Shown: positions 53,203 through 62,072 of the stretch, in pieces
Numbering within the stretch: the first letter of the stretch is position 1
Layout: the number at the start of each line of letters is the position of its first letter
Assembly (NCBI GenBank): GCA_964603725.1
Contig: CAZRWW010000007.1
Location: forward strand, 49,425-113,424
Length of the DNA: 64,000 bases
Direction: 5' to 3'
From: CAZDKK01 sp964603725
Lineage (GTDB): Bacteria; Eisenbacteria; RBG-16-71-46; CAIMUX01; WJJG01
The notes under the pieces: model-generated
Databases searched by the model: none
What the model saw: the letters and a program-made list of their open reading frames with translations, nothing else
Told to the model about the DNA's origin: nothing
Position numbers and translations under genes: made by a program

Positions 53203-55542
53203 ATGAAGGGCATTCTCCTCGTGGCGTGCGCACTGCTACTCTGCAATCATGCCATCGTCGGGTTCACCGCCTCCAAGGATGGCACTCCGATCGCCTGGAA
53301 TCCCGGTGAGATCACTGAGCCCGCCTCTAGACGGTCGAATTTCGAGTACAGCACGTGTGGAGAGATCTGGTGCATCCCGACCCTTGGTGGATCACAGTCG
53401 GGTTGGGCGGGATGGTCAATCGCCCACCTCTGGTTCGAGTTGGACACGGTTCTGGACCATCTTGACGTTCCAGTCTGTGGGCCGCCGACCGGTTCCTACG
53501 GATGGGTTCTATGGCTGGACACTCCGTTTCCCCCTCCGGACGGTCCCTGGTCTGCACAGTACCATGGCGAGTTCGTGCCTTGGTGCGCCGATCCATGGAC
53601 GTACCCGCCGACGCAATACACAGATGTACACCTCCCCTGGATATGTGTTCCCGCGGGCTCCTCTGTCGTATTCGGGTTTGAGAACACCGGCATGCAGGGG
53701 ATGATTCCGTTCAACGGGATTGAGACATTCGGTTGGTGGAATGGACAATGGACTTCTGACGCCCACTATGGGCGCACAACGGTTATTCAAGTGAGAGGGG
53801 AGGCTTACCCGCCATCTGGCGCATGCTGCCTTCCGGATGGCTCCTGCATCTTGTCAATGGCGGTGACCTGTGGAGACGTCGGGGGTGTGTACGTTGGGGG
53901 GCCCTGCACGCCGAACCCCTGCACGCTCGGAGCCTGCTGTGCGCCTGATGGCTCTTGCTTCCTTAATCTACAGGTTCACTGCCCCTATCCCAATTCGTGG
54001 CTGGGTCCGGGCACCGTCTGCGATCCGAATCCATGCGAGCCGATTCTGGGAGCCTGCTGCGCATCGGACGGCTCCTGCTCGATCACCCTTCCCACGGACT
54101 GCACGTCGCCATCTGAGTGGATGGGCCCGGGCACGACCTGCGATCCGAACCCGTGCGAGCCGATTCTGGGAGCCTGCTGTGCTCCGGACGGCTCTTGCTC
54201 GATCACCCTTTCCACGGACTGCATGGCGCCTTCCTACTGGATGGGACCAGACACGACCTGCAATCCGAATCCATGCGAGCCGATCTCGTGGCTGTGGGGG
54301 CAGATGGTGGCGCAGGGTAGCCCACCGTCCGGTCGCGCCAACATGGGTGCGGTGTACGATCCGGTGCTTCAGCGAATGCTGATCTTCGGAGGGTACAACG
54401 GATCATATCTGAACGATGTGTGGGAACTCTCGCTGGGATCGAGCCCAGCGTGGGCGGGTCTGACTCCGAGTGGGACGCCACCCGCCGGGAGGGAGGGTGT
54501 AACGGCCATCCACGACCCGATCGGTAGGAGAATGATCGCATTCGGCGGCTATGGCAATGGCGTGCGCCGGAACGACGTCTGGAGCCTGAGCCTTGACGGA
54601 GACCCCGTCTGGACGCAGCTGGCCCCCCAGGGGACTCCGCCGACCGGCCGCGCCGGGCACACGGCCATCTACGACCCGAGCGGGCACCGCATGATCGTCT
54701 TCGGGGGAGATGACGGCAACTACCGGAACGATGTCTGGGCACTTTCGTTGGGCGCAAGCCCTTCATGGACACTACTCCCGCTCCATGGGGTCCCACCGCC
54801 CGGTCGGCAGTCGGCGTCAGCCATCTACGACCCCAATGGCGGCAGGATGATCGTGTATGGAGGTGGAGGGGTGGTGACATATAGCGATGTCTGGGAGCTG
54901 TCTCTGGGACCGGATCCCACATGGTTACAGATCGTCCCATTGGGAGGCGATGCCGGCGAGCGATCTGGGCACACGGCTGTCTATGACCCGGGCAGGTCGC
55001 GGATGCTTGTGTTCGCTGGATTACATAGTAGTCACGGTCCGGAGAACGACATTTGGGCGCTGACGTTGACTGGAGACGCGACTTGGCAGCAGATCCCACC
55101 TGGAGGCAACCCGCCCAGTCCGCGGTACTGGCACGCGGCGATCTGGGATGCGGCCGAAGCTCGCATGGTGGTCTTCGGCGGGGCTGCGCAAACCCGCTAC
55201 TACGCGAATGATGCCTGGGAGCTGGGCTTCGTAGGCGTGTCTTACGTGGCGACCGACCCCCCTCCCGACCGATCCCGGATCCGCATTAGTCCGAATCCAA
55301 CCGCGTCGGGGGCACGGGTCGAGTTCGACTTGGGCGAATCCAGCTCCGTGGAGCTGGGAGTGTACGACGCCTCCGGTCGTCTCTTGCGCATGCTGGCAGC
55401 TGGGACGATGACGCCCGGCCCCTTCGTGGTCGCCTGGGATGGCCGGGATAACGACGGCAGGCCGGTTGCCGCCGGAGTCTACTTTGTCCGTCTACGCACT
55501 CGCGGATTCGATGAAAGGAGGCCCCTCATCATTGGCCGATGA
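53203..55542 (+). CDS. Secreted Cys-rich/kelch-repeat protein with sorting module
   Basis: The product has 779 residues. After a signal peptide (ILLVACALLLCNHAIVGFTA) comes a beta-rich domain to about residue 205. Then there are four Cys-rich units around GACCxPDGSC...C...CxPNPCEPI (about 206-365; the last units have an exact 40-residue period). Six kelch-like propeller blades (about 370-690) follow, with the core PPSGRANMGAVYDP.LQRMLIFGGYNG...NDVWELSL. The C-terminal FlgD-like sorting module has LGVYDASGRLLRMLAAGTMT and WDGRDNDGRPVAAGVYFVRL. AGGAGGAG lies 7 nt before the ATG. The cysteines suggest disulfide-stabilised modules outside the cell. The function is unknown; kelch propellers usually bind partners or carbohydrates. 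Confidence 0.9.
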   Translation: MKGILLVACALLLCNHAIVGFTASKDGTPIAWNPGEITEPASRRSNFEYSTCGEIWCIPTLGGSQSGWAGWSIAHLWFELDTVLDHLDVPVCGPPTGSYGWVLWLDTPFPPPDGPWSAQYHGEFVPWCADPWTYPPTQYTDVHLPWICVPAGSSVVFGFENTGMQGMIPFNGIETFGWWNGQWTSDAHYGRTTVIQVRGEAYPPSGACCLPDGSCILSMAVTCGDVGGVYVGGPCTPNPCTLGACCAPDGSCFLNLQVHCPYPNSWLGPGTVCDPNPCEPILGACCASDGSCSITLPTDCTSPSEWMGPGTTCDPNPCEPILGACCAPDGSCSITLSTDCMAPSYWMGPDTTCNPNPCEPISWLWGQMVAQGSPPSGRANMGAVYDPVLQRMLIFGGYNGSYLNDVWELSLGSSPAWAGLTPSGTPPAGREGVTAIHDPIGRRMIAFGGYGNGVRRNDVWSLSLDGDPVWTQLAPQGTPPTGRAGHTAIYDPSGHRMIVFGGDDGNYRNDVWALSLGASPSWTLLPLHGVPPPGRQSASAIYDPNGGRMIVYGGGGVVTYSDVWELSLGPDPTWLQIVPLGGDAGERSGHTAVYDPGRSRMLVFAGLHSSHGPENDIWALTLTGDATWQQIPPGGNPPSPRYWHAAIWDAAEARMVVFGGAAQTRYYANDAWELGFVGVSYVATDPPPDRSRIRISPNPTASGARVEFDLGESSSVELGVYDASGRLLRMLAAGTMTPGPFVVAWDGRDNDGRPVAAGVYFVRLRTRGFDERRPLIIGR
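54021..54290 (+). repeat. 120-bp tandem repeat inside the Cys-rich region
   Basis: CGATCCGAATCCATGCGAGC at 54021 recurs at 54141 and 54261 with exactly 120 bp between copies, and the intervening bases are mostly the same. It encodes the 40-residue unit GACCxPDGSCSIT...CEPI. A more diverged unit precedes it. Confidence 0.85.
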
Positions 55543-55750
55543 CACGTGGACACCTCGTAGGGCATCCAGGTACAGCGTCGAGGGTCCAGACCGCAAACAC
55601 CGAGTGAGTCCCACCCGGGTTGGGCAAGACGGCTATGGTTTGAAGCTCCCGGTTCCACATCGTCTGGGCATCGGCCGGATGCGCCCATCCGCCGAGCGAG
55701 AGCAGACCCAGTAGCGCTCCTGGAAAGTAGAGGCAAAGGAGTCGCTTCAT
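55529..55750 (-). CDS. Short secreted ORF, probable 5' remnant of a larger gene
   Basis: Starting at an ATG with GGGAGG 7 nt upstream, this 73-residue frame encodes a good signal peptide (MKRLLCLYFPGALLGLLSLG, cleavage near ADAQ) and 43 further residues (TMWNRELQTIAVLPNPGG and so on) without recognisable domain. The stop overlaps the end of the convergent kelch gene by 14 nt. Such a strong ribosome site and signal peptide on so short a product suggest the front of a secreted protein whose remainder was lost. It could also be a genuine small exported peptide. Confidence 0.45.
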   Translation of the reverse strand: MKRLLCLYFPGALLGLLSLGGWAHPADAQTMWNRELQTIAVLPNPGGTHSVFAVWTLDAVPGCPTRCPRVIGQ

Positions 55751-56021
55751 GATTGACCCTCCCTGGTTCGCGCGGCCGAGATGCCCTGGGCGGCAGGCTG
55801 TGTTGGACGAGAGGCGAGGAGCGGCCCGAGCGAATCGTAGGTTCCCTGACCACAAGAGCGGACACGGCGCGAGCCCGTCCGCGTGGGTAAATGTCCAGTG
55901 AATTGATAGACTATGGTCATGGTCCCGAGATGTCAAGTCGCGAGTCAGCTTCGGTCGCTGCTGGTGGACGCCGTGGCCGAGGAGTCCATAGTATTGCTGC
56001 TCTCACACGCAGGAGGAATCC
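55751..56021. other. Intergenic region with -10-like element
   Basis: TGATAGACTAT near 55905-55914 contains TAGACT (55907-55912), the same element seen before four other plus-strand genes. It is about 110 nt before the tautomerase ATG. No gene is recognised in this interval. Confidence 0.4.
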
Positions 56022-56390
56022 ATGCCAATCCTCGATGTTCAGCTCATCGGAGCAGTCCCGGAGGATCTGAGGGCCGATCTCGCCCGCCGGATCGCCGACG
56101 CGGCCGCCGAGGTCCTGCGCACCCGTCCTCAGGGCACTTGGGTCAAGCTCCACTTCATTGCTTCGGATGCGTACGCCGAAAACGCCGGCGGGCCTCCGCC
56201 GGGCGCCCAGCCGGTCATCGCCTCTGTTCTCATGGCAGATCGCCCGCCGGGGGAGGAACTCGCGAGCCAGTCCGTGCGCCTCACCGCGGCGATCGCGCGC
56301 GCCTGCGGGCGACCCGCTGAGAACGTGCACCTCATCTATGAGCCCTGTGCGCGCGGCAGGATCGCGTTTGGCGGGCAACTGCTCGAGTAG
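56022..56390 (+). CDS. Tautomerase-superfamily (4-OT/MIF-like) protein
   Basis: The product has 122 residues. It starts MPILDVQLIG; in this superfamily Pro2, exposed after Met removal, is the catalytic base. The chain shows two beta-alpha-beta units: residues 2-60 (VPEDLRADLARRIADAAAEV, WVKLHFIASDAYAENAGG) and 65-122 (IASVLMADRPPGEELASQSV, NVHLIYEPCARGRIAFGGQL). It therefore matches the double-unit members of about 120 residues rather than the 60-residue 4-oxalocrotonate tautomerase. AGGAGG lies 5 nt before the ATG. It stands alone, so its substrate, perhaps an aromatic-degradation or keto-enol intermediate, is unknown. Confidence 0.78.
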   Translation: MPILDVQLIGAVPEDLRADLARRIADAAAEVLRTRPQGTWVKLHFIASDAYAENAGGPPPGAQPVIASVLMADRPPGEELASQSVRLTAAIARACGRPAENVHLIYEPCARGRIAFGGQLLE

Positions 56391-56654
56391 CACGCGATGG
56401 CGGGCCGAGCCCGGAGATGCGCCGCGACCTGCGCGGCACCTCACACGGGGCCTGCCCATCCTGCTCAAGCATGCGCCTCACGTCCAGGCCACGCGCCAGA
56501 GCCCAAGCGCAGCGCCACACTTCGAGAGCACGCCTTGCGAAGGAGTAAGGGAAGGACTAGGGTCGATTCGCACTCCTCGGCTCGGGGATCCTGCTAGACG
56601 CGCCGGTACCACAACGGAGGCAAGGCAGGCGCAACCCTCATGGGAGTTTGTGGC

Positions 56655-58097
56655 ATGCGGGTCCTGGTCACGGGCGCCACCGGCTACATCGGGGGCCGTC
56701 TGGTGCCCCGGCTGCTGGAGAAGGGCCATGCCGTGCGGGTGCTGGTGCGCGATCCGCGCCGCATCCTGGGCCGACGCTGGCGCGATCGCGTCGAGGTAGC
56801 CCAGGGCGACCTGACGGACCCCGACAGCCTATCCGCCGCGGCCCTGGGCGTCGACGCCGCCTACTACCTTGTGCACTCGATGTACGCCAGCGGCCCGTTC
56901 GCCGACTTGGATCGCATGGCGGCGCACCATTTCATCCGTGCCTTCAAGAACGTGGGTCACGTGATCTATCTCGGCGGCCTCTTGCCCCAGGGTCCCCGCG
57001 TCTCTATCCATCTGGCCAGCCGCGCGGAGGTAGGCCGCATCCTGCGAGATAACCTGCCCACGCTCGAGCTGCGGGCTGGGCCGGTGATCGGATCAGGCTC
57101 GGGCTCCTTCGAGATGCTGCGGTACCTCACCGAACGGTTGCCGGTGATGATCACCCCCAAGTGGGTCAGCAACGAGGTGCAGCCCATCGCGGTCCATGAC
57201 GTGTTGAACTACCTGCTGCTGGGTCTGGAACGGGGCACGACCGGTATCGTCGAGATCGGGACGGAGCCGCTCACTTTTCGCCGGATGATGGAAGGCTACG
57301 CGGCGGTGCGTGGGCTACGGCGCACCATTTTGCCGGTGCCTGTCCTGGCGCCGGGGCTGGCGGCGCGATGGGTAGGTCTGATCACGCCCATCCCCAACCG
57401 TCTGGCCGTACCGCTGGTGCAGGGCATGGTCACGCCGGTCGTGGGCGACACCACGCGGGCGCGGGAGCTGTTTCCCGAGATCGATCCTCTGCCCTACCGC
57501 CAGGCGGTCGAACGGGCCCTCGACCGCACGCTGGCGGGCCGGGTGGAGACGCGCTGGAGCGGCGCCCTCGGGTTCGGCCCCACCTACGAGGTGAGCGACT
57601 GGGAAGGCATGATCCGCGAGGTTCGCACCCTGCGCGTGGACGCCCCGCCCGAGCAGGTCTTCGCCGTCTTCAGCAGCCTGGGCGGCGACCGGGGCTGGTT
57701 GGCCTGGGACTGGGCCTGGCGGCTGCGCGGCGGGCTGGACCGGATCGTGGGGGGGCCGGGCTTGCGCCGAGGCCGCCGCGATCCAAACGAACTGCTGCCC
57801 GGTGAGGCGGTGGATTTCTGGCGGGTGGAGGCGCTCGAGGCCCCTCGGCTCCTGCGGCTGCGCGCCGAGATGCGTCTGCCAGGAAAAGCATGGCTGCAGT
57901 GGGAAGCGCGTCCGGACGGCGGCGGCGCGCGGTTGATCCAAACGGCCGGATTCGAGCCGACGGCGCTGCCGGGTCTGTTCTACTGGTGGGCGCTCTACCC
58001 AGTTCACCGGCTCATCTTCAGCGCCCTCGTGCGCGCGATTGCGCGTGAAGCCCAGGGCGCCTTGAGTCACCCACCTCGTACCCGGGAGGGCGAATGA
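56655..58097 (+). CDS. NAD(P)-binding SDR (NmrA-like) fused to DUF2867-like domain
   Basis: The product has 480 residues. It opens with the Rossmann motif RVLVTGATGYIGGRL (GxxGxxG, residues 7-13) and follows an atypical extended-SDR pattern (VEVAQGDLTDPDSLSAAALG, YYLVHSMYASG, HVIYLGGLLPQG). The Tyr-x3-Lys dyad of classical SDRs is missing, as in NmrA-like reductases. From about residue 315 a second domain (REVRTLRVDAPPEQVFAVFS, DFWRVEALEAPRLLRLRAEM) resembles DUF2867/START-like folds. This two-domain arrangement is widespread, and its substrate is not established. GGGAG lies 8 nt before the chosen ATG; an ATG at 56640 lacks one. The PPOX gene follows with a 4-nt overlap. Confidence 0.88.
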   Translation: MRVLVTGATGYIGGRLVPRLLEKGHAVRVLVRDPRRILGRRWRDRVEVAQGDLTDPDSLSAAALGVDAAYYLVHSMYASGPFADLDRMAAHHFIRAFKNVGHVIYLGGLLPQGPRVSIHLASRAEVGRILRDNLPTLELRAGPVIGSGSGSFEMLRYLTERLPVMITPKWVSNEVQPIAVHDVLNYLLLGLERGTTGIVEIGTEPLTFRRMMEGYAAVRGLRRTILPVPVLAPGLAARWVGLITPIPNRLAVPLVQGMVTPVVGDTTRARELFPEIDPLPYRQAVERALDRTLAGRVETRWSGALGFGPTYEVSDWEGMIREVRTLRVDAPPEQVFAVFSSLGGDRGWLAWDWAWRLRGGLDRIVGGPGLRRGRRDPNELLPGEAVDFWRVEALEAPRLLRLRAEMRLPGKAWLQWEARPDGGGARLIQTAGFEPTALPGLFYWWALYPVHRLIFSALVRAIAREAQGALSHPPRTREGE

Positions 58098-58552
58098 GTT
58101 CCCAACACCCATCCAAGCGGGACCTGGAGCGCCAGATCCGAGAGCTGTTCGCCACCCAGCACCTGGGGGTCTTGGCCACCCATGACGCGGGCCAGCCCTA
58201 CGCCAGCCTGGTGACCTTTGCCGCCACGCAGGATCTCCGGCACGTCTTCTTCGCCACCGCGCGCGCGACGCGCAAATACCGCTATCTCTCGCGCGACTCG
58301 CGGGCCGCCTTCCTGATCGACAGCCGCCGCCACTCGCCGTCCGACATCAGCGATGCGATCGCCGTGACCGCCACCGGCCGCGTGCGCGAACTGGAGGGCG
58401 GCGAGCTCGCCCGCGCGCGGGAAGCCCTGGTCGCGCGCCAGCCGCATCTCGAAGGTTTCTACCAGTTACCGTCGTGCGCGGTGATGGCGCTCGACGTCGG
58501 CCGCTACATCAAGGTGGGTCGCTTCCAGGAAGTGGCGGAGCTGGACGTTTGA
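58094..58552 (+). CDS. Pyridoxamine 5'-phosphate oxidase-fold (FMN-binding split barrel) protein
   Basis: The product has 152 residues. The sequence LFATQHLGVLATHDAGQPYA begins the split-barrel fold; VTFAATQDLRHVFFATARAT and KYRYLSRDSRAAFLIDSRRH carry the flavin-contact pattern seen in HugZ- and general-stress-protein-like members. The tail GRYIKVGRFQEVAEL is typical. It probably binds FMN or F420 or haem; the cofactor cannot be set from sequence. ATGA overlap with the SDR gene indicates coupled expression. Immediately after it, TGATG couples a 45-codon frame at 58552. Confidence 0.88.
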   Translation: MSSQHPSKRDLERQIRELFATQHLGVLATHDAGQPYASLVTFAATQDLRHVFFATARATRKYRYLSRDSRAAFLIDSRRHSPSDISDAIAVTATGRVRELEGGELARAREALVARQPHLEGFYQLPSCAVMALDVGRYIKVGRFQEVAELDV

Positions 58553-58689
58553 TGAACGATTGGGCGCGCGACTTCTACCGCGTGGGGCCGCAGGACGAGC
58601 CGTTGGTGGGCGGCGAGGGCCGAGCCCTGGCCGGTCTATGGCGCGCCCACCTGTCCCTCCCGCACACCGGCCCTATCGCAAGAGCGTGA
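58552..58689 (+). CDS. Possible 45-residue coupled ORF, truncated
   Basis: The ATG overlaps the PPOX stop (TGATG). The frame encodes MNDWARDFYRVGPQDEPLVG and 25 more residues, ends at 58689 and overlaps the convergent beta-helix gene's 3' end by 17 nt. The protein begins like a soluble enzyme but no domain fits. It may be the stub of a third operon gene truncated by rearrangement, or not a gene. Confidence 0.35.
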   Translation: MNDWARDFYRVGPQDEPLVGGEGRALAGLWRAHLSLPHTGPIARA

Positions 58690-60331
58690 TGACACGGCTG
58701 TCGGTTCCGTGCGAGGTCTGCAGCCGGATCAGGTACACCCCCGCCGGGGCGGGCCTGCCCCCGGCGTTGAGGCCGTCCCAAGTCAGCTGCCGCCGGCCAC
58801 CCGGGAGCACGGCCGCATCGGTCAGGGTGGCGACACACCGGCCAAGCATGTCGAACACTCCGGCCGTCGCAACCTCGTCTGATGCCACTGAGAAGGTGAT
58901 CGTCATCTGGGTGAGCATGGGGTTGGGAATCGCACGCCAGATCCGCATCGGCGAGCTTTCGCCCCGGGGGCGCCCGACCCCACTCGAGCCCGGTTGGAAC
59001 TCGTACGCTCCCATGTCGACACAGGGGAAGCCCACGCCCGTGTCGGGAGTGTTGGGATCATCGACGGTGCGCGCCTGTCGGTCGAGGTCCATGGGGATCG
59101 GTTCCGAGGTATCGCCATCGCCGTCGAGGTCATAGGTGTCCGGGGGCAGTTCCGCGGTGTTGGCCGCGTCGATGCAGGGAGAGCCGGGCCCAAGTCGGAA
59201 GTTCCCCGAGGACGGATCCGCGTATGCGGGGTCCTCATCGATGTTCGTTCCCCCGCCGTAGCCTTGCACATCACTGTAGTAGCAGTAGAATCCGGCGCCT
59301 CCCGAACAGAAGACGGCGTCAGGCTCCCAGAGGATGCTATTGTAGACGAAGTAATCTGCCCAGGCAGTGTTCGCCGCCAGACTGCGCCCGGCGCTCGCCT
59401 CATTGCCGGCGAAGGTGCAGTTGCGCAGCAATACGCGCAGCACACCGCCGCTCTGCAGGTCCCAAACGGCAATGCCACCGCCTCCCGAGCCGGCGATGTT
59501 CCCGATGAAAGTGCAGTTCGTCAGGGTTGGGTACTCGCCGCCAAGCCTACCGAAAGTGATTGCGCCGCCCTCGGCGATGGCCGTGCTCTGGCGAAACTCG
59601 CAATGCGTCAGCGCCACCGTCCCGTGTGTGACGTAGAGGGCCCCGCCGTGCCTCGCCGAGTTCCCGATGAACAGGCATTGCACGAATACGGCGGAGCCAC
59701 CCTCCACCCAGGCTGCCCCTCCCCAGCTCGAAGAGCCTCCCGAGTTATTGAGGAACCTGCAGTTCACAAAGGTCGTCGGGAAAGCGCTACCGGACGTGAC
59801 ATACGTGGCGCCGCCTCCCCAGAACGAGTAGTTCCCGCTGAAGACGCAGCCTTTCACCATCGGGGCGGCGCCATAAACGAAGATGCCAGTGCCACTCTGC
59901 ATGTGCCAGCCGCCCGTGATCGCCAGCCCGTCCAGGACGGCCTCCTCCGTCTCCCCGCTCTGGAACAGGAAGGCTCGGGAGTATGAGGCACCCGCCAGGT
60001 CGACCACGCAATTCTCCGGTCCGCTCTCGCTGCGGACGGTGATGAGGCGGCCGCCGAAGCTGATGTCCCGGTTGCCGACGCCGGTGTAGGTCCCATTGAG
60101 CACCAGGACCGTGTCGCCGTTCGTGGCGGCGTTGACCGCCTCCAGGATAGCGTCGAAGGGGTGATCCGGCGTGCCGTTCTCCAGCGGATCGCTGATCAAC
60201 GGGTCACCGGGGCCGGGATCGCCCGGCGCGTCGTCGTCGACGTACCAGGTCGTCTGAGCGGAAGCAGCAGGGGCAACCAGAAGGCCAGCCGCCGCCAACA
60301 CGAGGATCTCGATCGGATGTGAAGCTCTCAT
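58673..60331 (-). CDS. Secreted right-handed beta-helix protein with sorting module
   Basis: The product has 552 residues. A signal peptide (EILVLAAAGLLVAPAASAQ) is followed by TTWYVDDDAPGDPGPGDPLI, the calcium-rich opening typical of pectate-lyase-fold proteins in this lineage. Beta-helix coils run to about residue 390 (DTVLVLNGTYTGVGNRDISF, GGGATYVTSG, TLTNCTFIGNIAGSGGGGIA). Before the end there is the loop ELPPDTYDLDGDGDTSEPIP and VDMGAYEFQPG, then a FlgD-like sorting module (AGVFDMLGRCVATLTDAAVL, WDGLNAGGRPAPAGVYLIRL). The ribosome site is AGGAAGGGG. No catalytic residues of pectate lyase could be confirmed, so binding rather than cleavage is possible. Confidence 0.88.
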   Translation of the reverse strand: MRASHPIEILVLAAAGLLVAPAASAQTTWYVDDDAPGDPGPGDPLISDPLENGTPDHPFDAILEAVNAATNGDTVLVLNGTYTGVGNRDISFGGRLITVRSESGPENCVVDLAGASYSRAFLFQSGETEEAVLDGLAITGGWHMQSGTGIFVYGAAPMVKGCVFSGNYSFWGGGATYVTSGSAFPTTFVNCRFLNNSGGSSSWGGAAWVEGGSAVFVQCLFIGNSARHGGALYVTHGTVALTHCEFRQSTAIAEGGAITFGRLGGEYPTLTNCTFIGNIAGSGGGGIAVWDLQSGGVLRVLLRNCTFAGNEASAGRSLAANTAWADYFVYNSILWEPDAVFCSGGAGFYCYYSDVQGYGGGTNIDEDPAYADPSSGNFRLGPGSPCIDAANTAELPPDTYDLDGDGDTSEPIPMDLDRQARTVDDPNTPDTGVGFPCVDMGAYEFQPGSSGVGRPRGESSPMRIWRAIPNPMLTQMTITFSVASDEVATAGVFDMLGRCVATLTDAAVLPGGRRQLTWDGLNAGGRPAPAGVYLIRLQTSHGTDSRVITLLR

Positions 60332-60917
60332 GTTGCCCCCTTCCTGTGAGTGCTCTGAGGAGGCAGGGGCCTGGGGATGGGTGACGCCATCGCTTTCCAG
60401 GTCGACTCCAGAGGCGTGCCGTCGTCCCAGCGTCTCTCGTCCGATCTCTGAGCCACCTCTTAGCAGTATACAGCATTACCCGGAGGAGCGTTAAGCTCCG
60501 ATCTGCCTCACTGACAGGGTTACCGGACTGAGGATCGAGGCCTCGGAGATCCGGTTACCGAAGACACGGACCGGAAGGAATCATGGCCCTCGGGACGCTG
60601 GAGGAGAATGCCGCAACGGCGATCCGGCTGCTGAAGCGCAGCTCCGCACCGCCGCGGCTCGGCCCGCGCGAGCCCTGTCTCGACGCTCTTCCAGACTGAA
60701 TCCGTGCATCCCGAAGACGCCGGCCGGCAGTCTTGACAATCCTCGAATCCATCTCCGCCATATCACTGAGGCGCTCCCGCCGGCCGGACCGGAGTCGGGA
60801 GACCCAGGACCAGAAGATGCGGTCGTGAGTTCGGAAGCGGGATTGCCGGGGAGCGCGAATCCCTTCATACTAGGAGCGACGTCAGACTCGCACTCCCCGG
60901 GTGTCTGCGGAGGACGC
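60332..60917. other. Divergent intergenic region (586 nt)
   Basis: It holds the minus-strand promoter at 60465-60494. It also holds a direct repeat GGTTACCG at about 60519 and 60553 flanking the perfect palindrome CGAGGCCTCG (60536-60545), and a TTGACA at 60733 without a good -10. No gene was recognised; short open frames here lack ribosome sites. Confidence 0.4.
60465..60494 (-). promoter_or_regulatory. Promoter of the beta-helix gene
   Basis: On the minus strand TTAACG (60494-60489) is followed after 18 nt by TATACT (60470-60465), about 134 nt before the ATG at 60331. An inverted repeat GGAGC/GCTCC (60485-60499) overlaps the -35 position and could be an operator. Confidence 0.45.
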
Positions 60918-61931
60918 ATGAGGAGTGCAGCTACGCCTCTTCCGGCGGTCGTGGCCATACTGGTTGCACTGCCGGCCACTGTCTCTTGTTCAGCCGACAA
61001 GAAGCCCGTCCTGACCCCACCCGCGCCGACCTGGGAATGGCAGGAGGCCGTCGCGTATGGCGGGGTGCCGGTCTCCTTCGCGGCAGCCTTCACGATCGGC
61101 GAGCTCGCCTATGTCGGCACCGGATACGGGCCGACCACAGAGTTCTGGGCGTTTGACCCGGTTGGCGGGGCGTGGACGCGCAAGGCGAACTTCACCGGGC
61201 GTGCCCGAGGCGCGGCCGTGGCTTTCTCGATCGGAGACAGGGGCTACATCGGCACCGGCTACGTCGGCAACGGCCGGCGTTCCGACTTCTGGGAGTACAA
61301 CCCCTCGTCGGACGAGTGGACGCAGAAGGCGCCGCTCCCCGCCACGGGCCGGGATCACGCCGCGGCGTTCGTCGTCGGCCAGAAGGCCTACGTCGTGGGG
61401 GGGACCAGCGGCGACGGTGCCCAGACGGTCTACTACAAGGAAGTCTGGGAGTACGATCCGCAATTCGATCGCTGGACCCAGAAGGCCGACATGCCGCTGG
61501 CCGTCGCCGCGGGCACCTGTTTTGTGCTGAACGGCGTGGGGTACGTAGGCACGGGCGTGCTCGCGCAGTCCCCCGAGCTCGTCTTCTCAAAGAAGCTCTT
61601 CGCCTACGAACCGCGGACCGACACCTGGGCCGAGAAGGCCGAATTCCCCGGCGCCGCGCGCTTTCGCGCCGTCGGTTTCACGCTCGGAGAACGGGGCTAT
61701 CTCGGCACGGGACTGGCGGCGATCGTCGAGGGGTCAGCCGACGTCTTCCAGGACATGTGGGGGTACGACCCCGGCGCTGACGCCTGGACCCAGATCCCCG
61801 ACTTCGGGGGATCAGCGCGCGGTGCGGCTGTGTGCTTCACGCTCGGGTCGTGGGTCTATGTCGGCACGGGCAGCGGCGCGAGCATGCAGCCCTTCACCGA
61901 CTTCTGGCGCGTCCAACCTGTTCGGCCATAG
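60918..61931 (+). CDS. Kelch-repeat lipoprotein
   Basis: The product has 337 residues. The leader ends PAVVAILVALPATVSC, a lipobox-like end (Cys about residue 24). The rest forms six kelch blades (GELAYVGTGYGPTTEFWAFD, DRGYIGTGYVGNGRRSDFWE, QKAYVVGGTSGDGAQTVYYK and similar) with the repeat YVGTG...........DFWEYDP....WTQKA..P...R..A. It closely resembles secreted kelch proteins of Bacteroidetes. GGAGG lies 4 nt before the ATG; codons upstream in frame are unsupported. Unlike the neighbours it has no sorting module, so it is membrane-anchored by its lipid. Probable binding protein. Confidence 0.88.
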   Translation: MRSAATPLPAVVAILVALPATVSCSADKKPVLTPPAPTWEWQEAVAYGGVPVSFAAAFTIGELAYVGTGYGPTTEFWAFDPVGGAWTRKANFTGRARGAAVAFSIGDRGYIGTGYVGNGRRSDFWEYNPSSDEWTQKAPLPATGRDHAAAFVVGQKAYVVGGTSGDGAQTVYYKEVWEYDPQFDRWTQKADMPLAVAAGTCFVLNGVGYVGTGVLAQSPELVFSKKLFAYEPRTDTWAEKAEFPGAARFRAVGFTLGERGYLGTGLAAIVEGSADVFQDMWGYDPGADAWTQIPDFGGSARGAAVCFTLGSWVYVGTGSGASMQPFTDFWRVQPVRP

Positions 61932-62072
61932 GCCAGGGCCTGCCTGACCAGTGCTCCGCCGCAACTCGGCGGATGGCCCGTTCAGAGACGCACCGGTGCA
62001 CCGAGTCAGAGCGCGGTGGCGGCATCGAATTCGTCAACGGAAGTGGGCGCGCCCCACCACGTCATCTTGCCC

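Noticed and set aside
52707..53309. A 200-codon plus-strand frame upstream of the kelch gene
   Set aside because: No good ribosome site, no family resemblance, and it extends 107 nt into the well-supported kelch gene.
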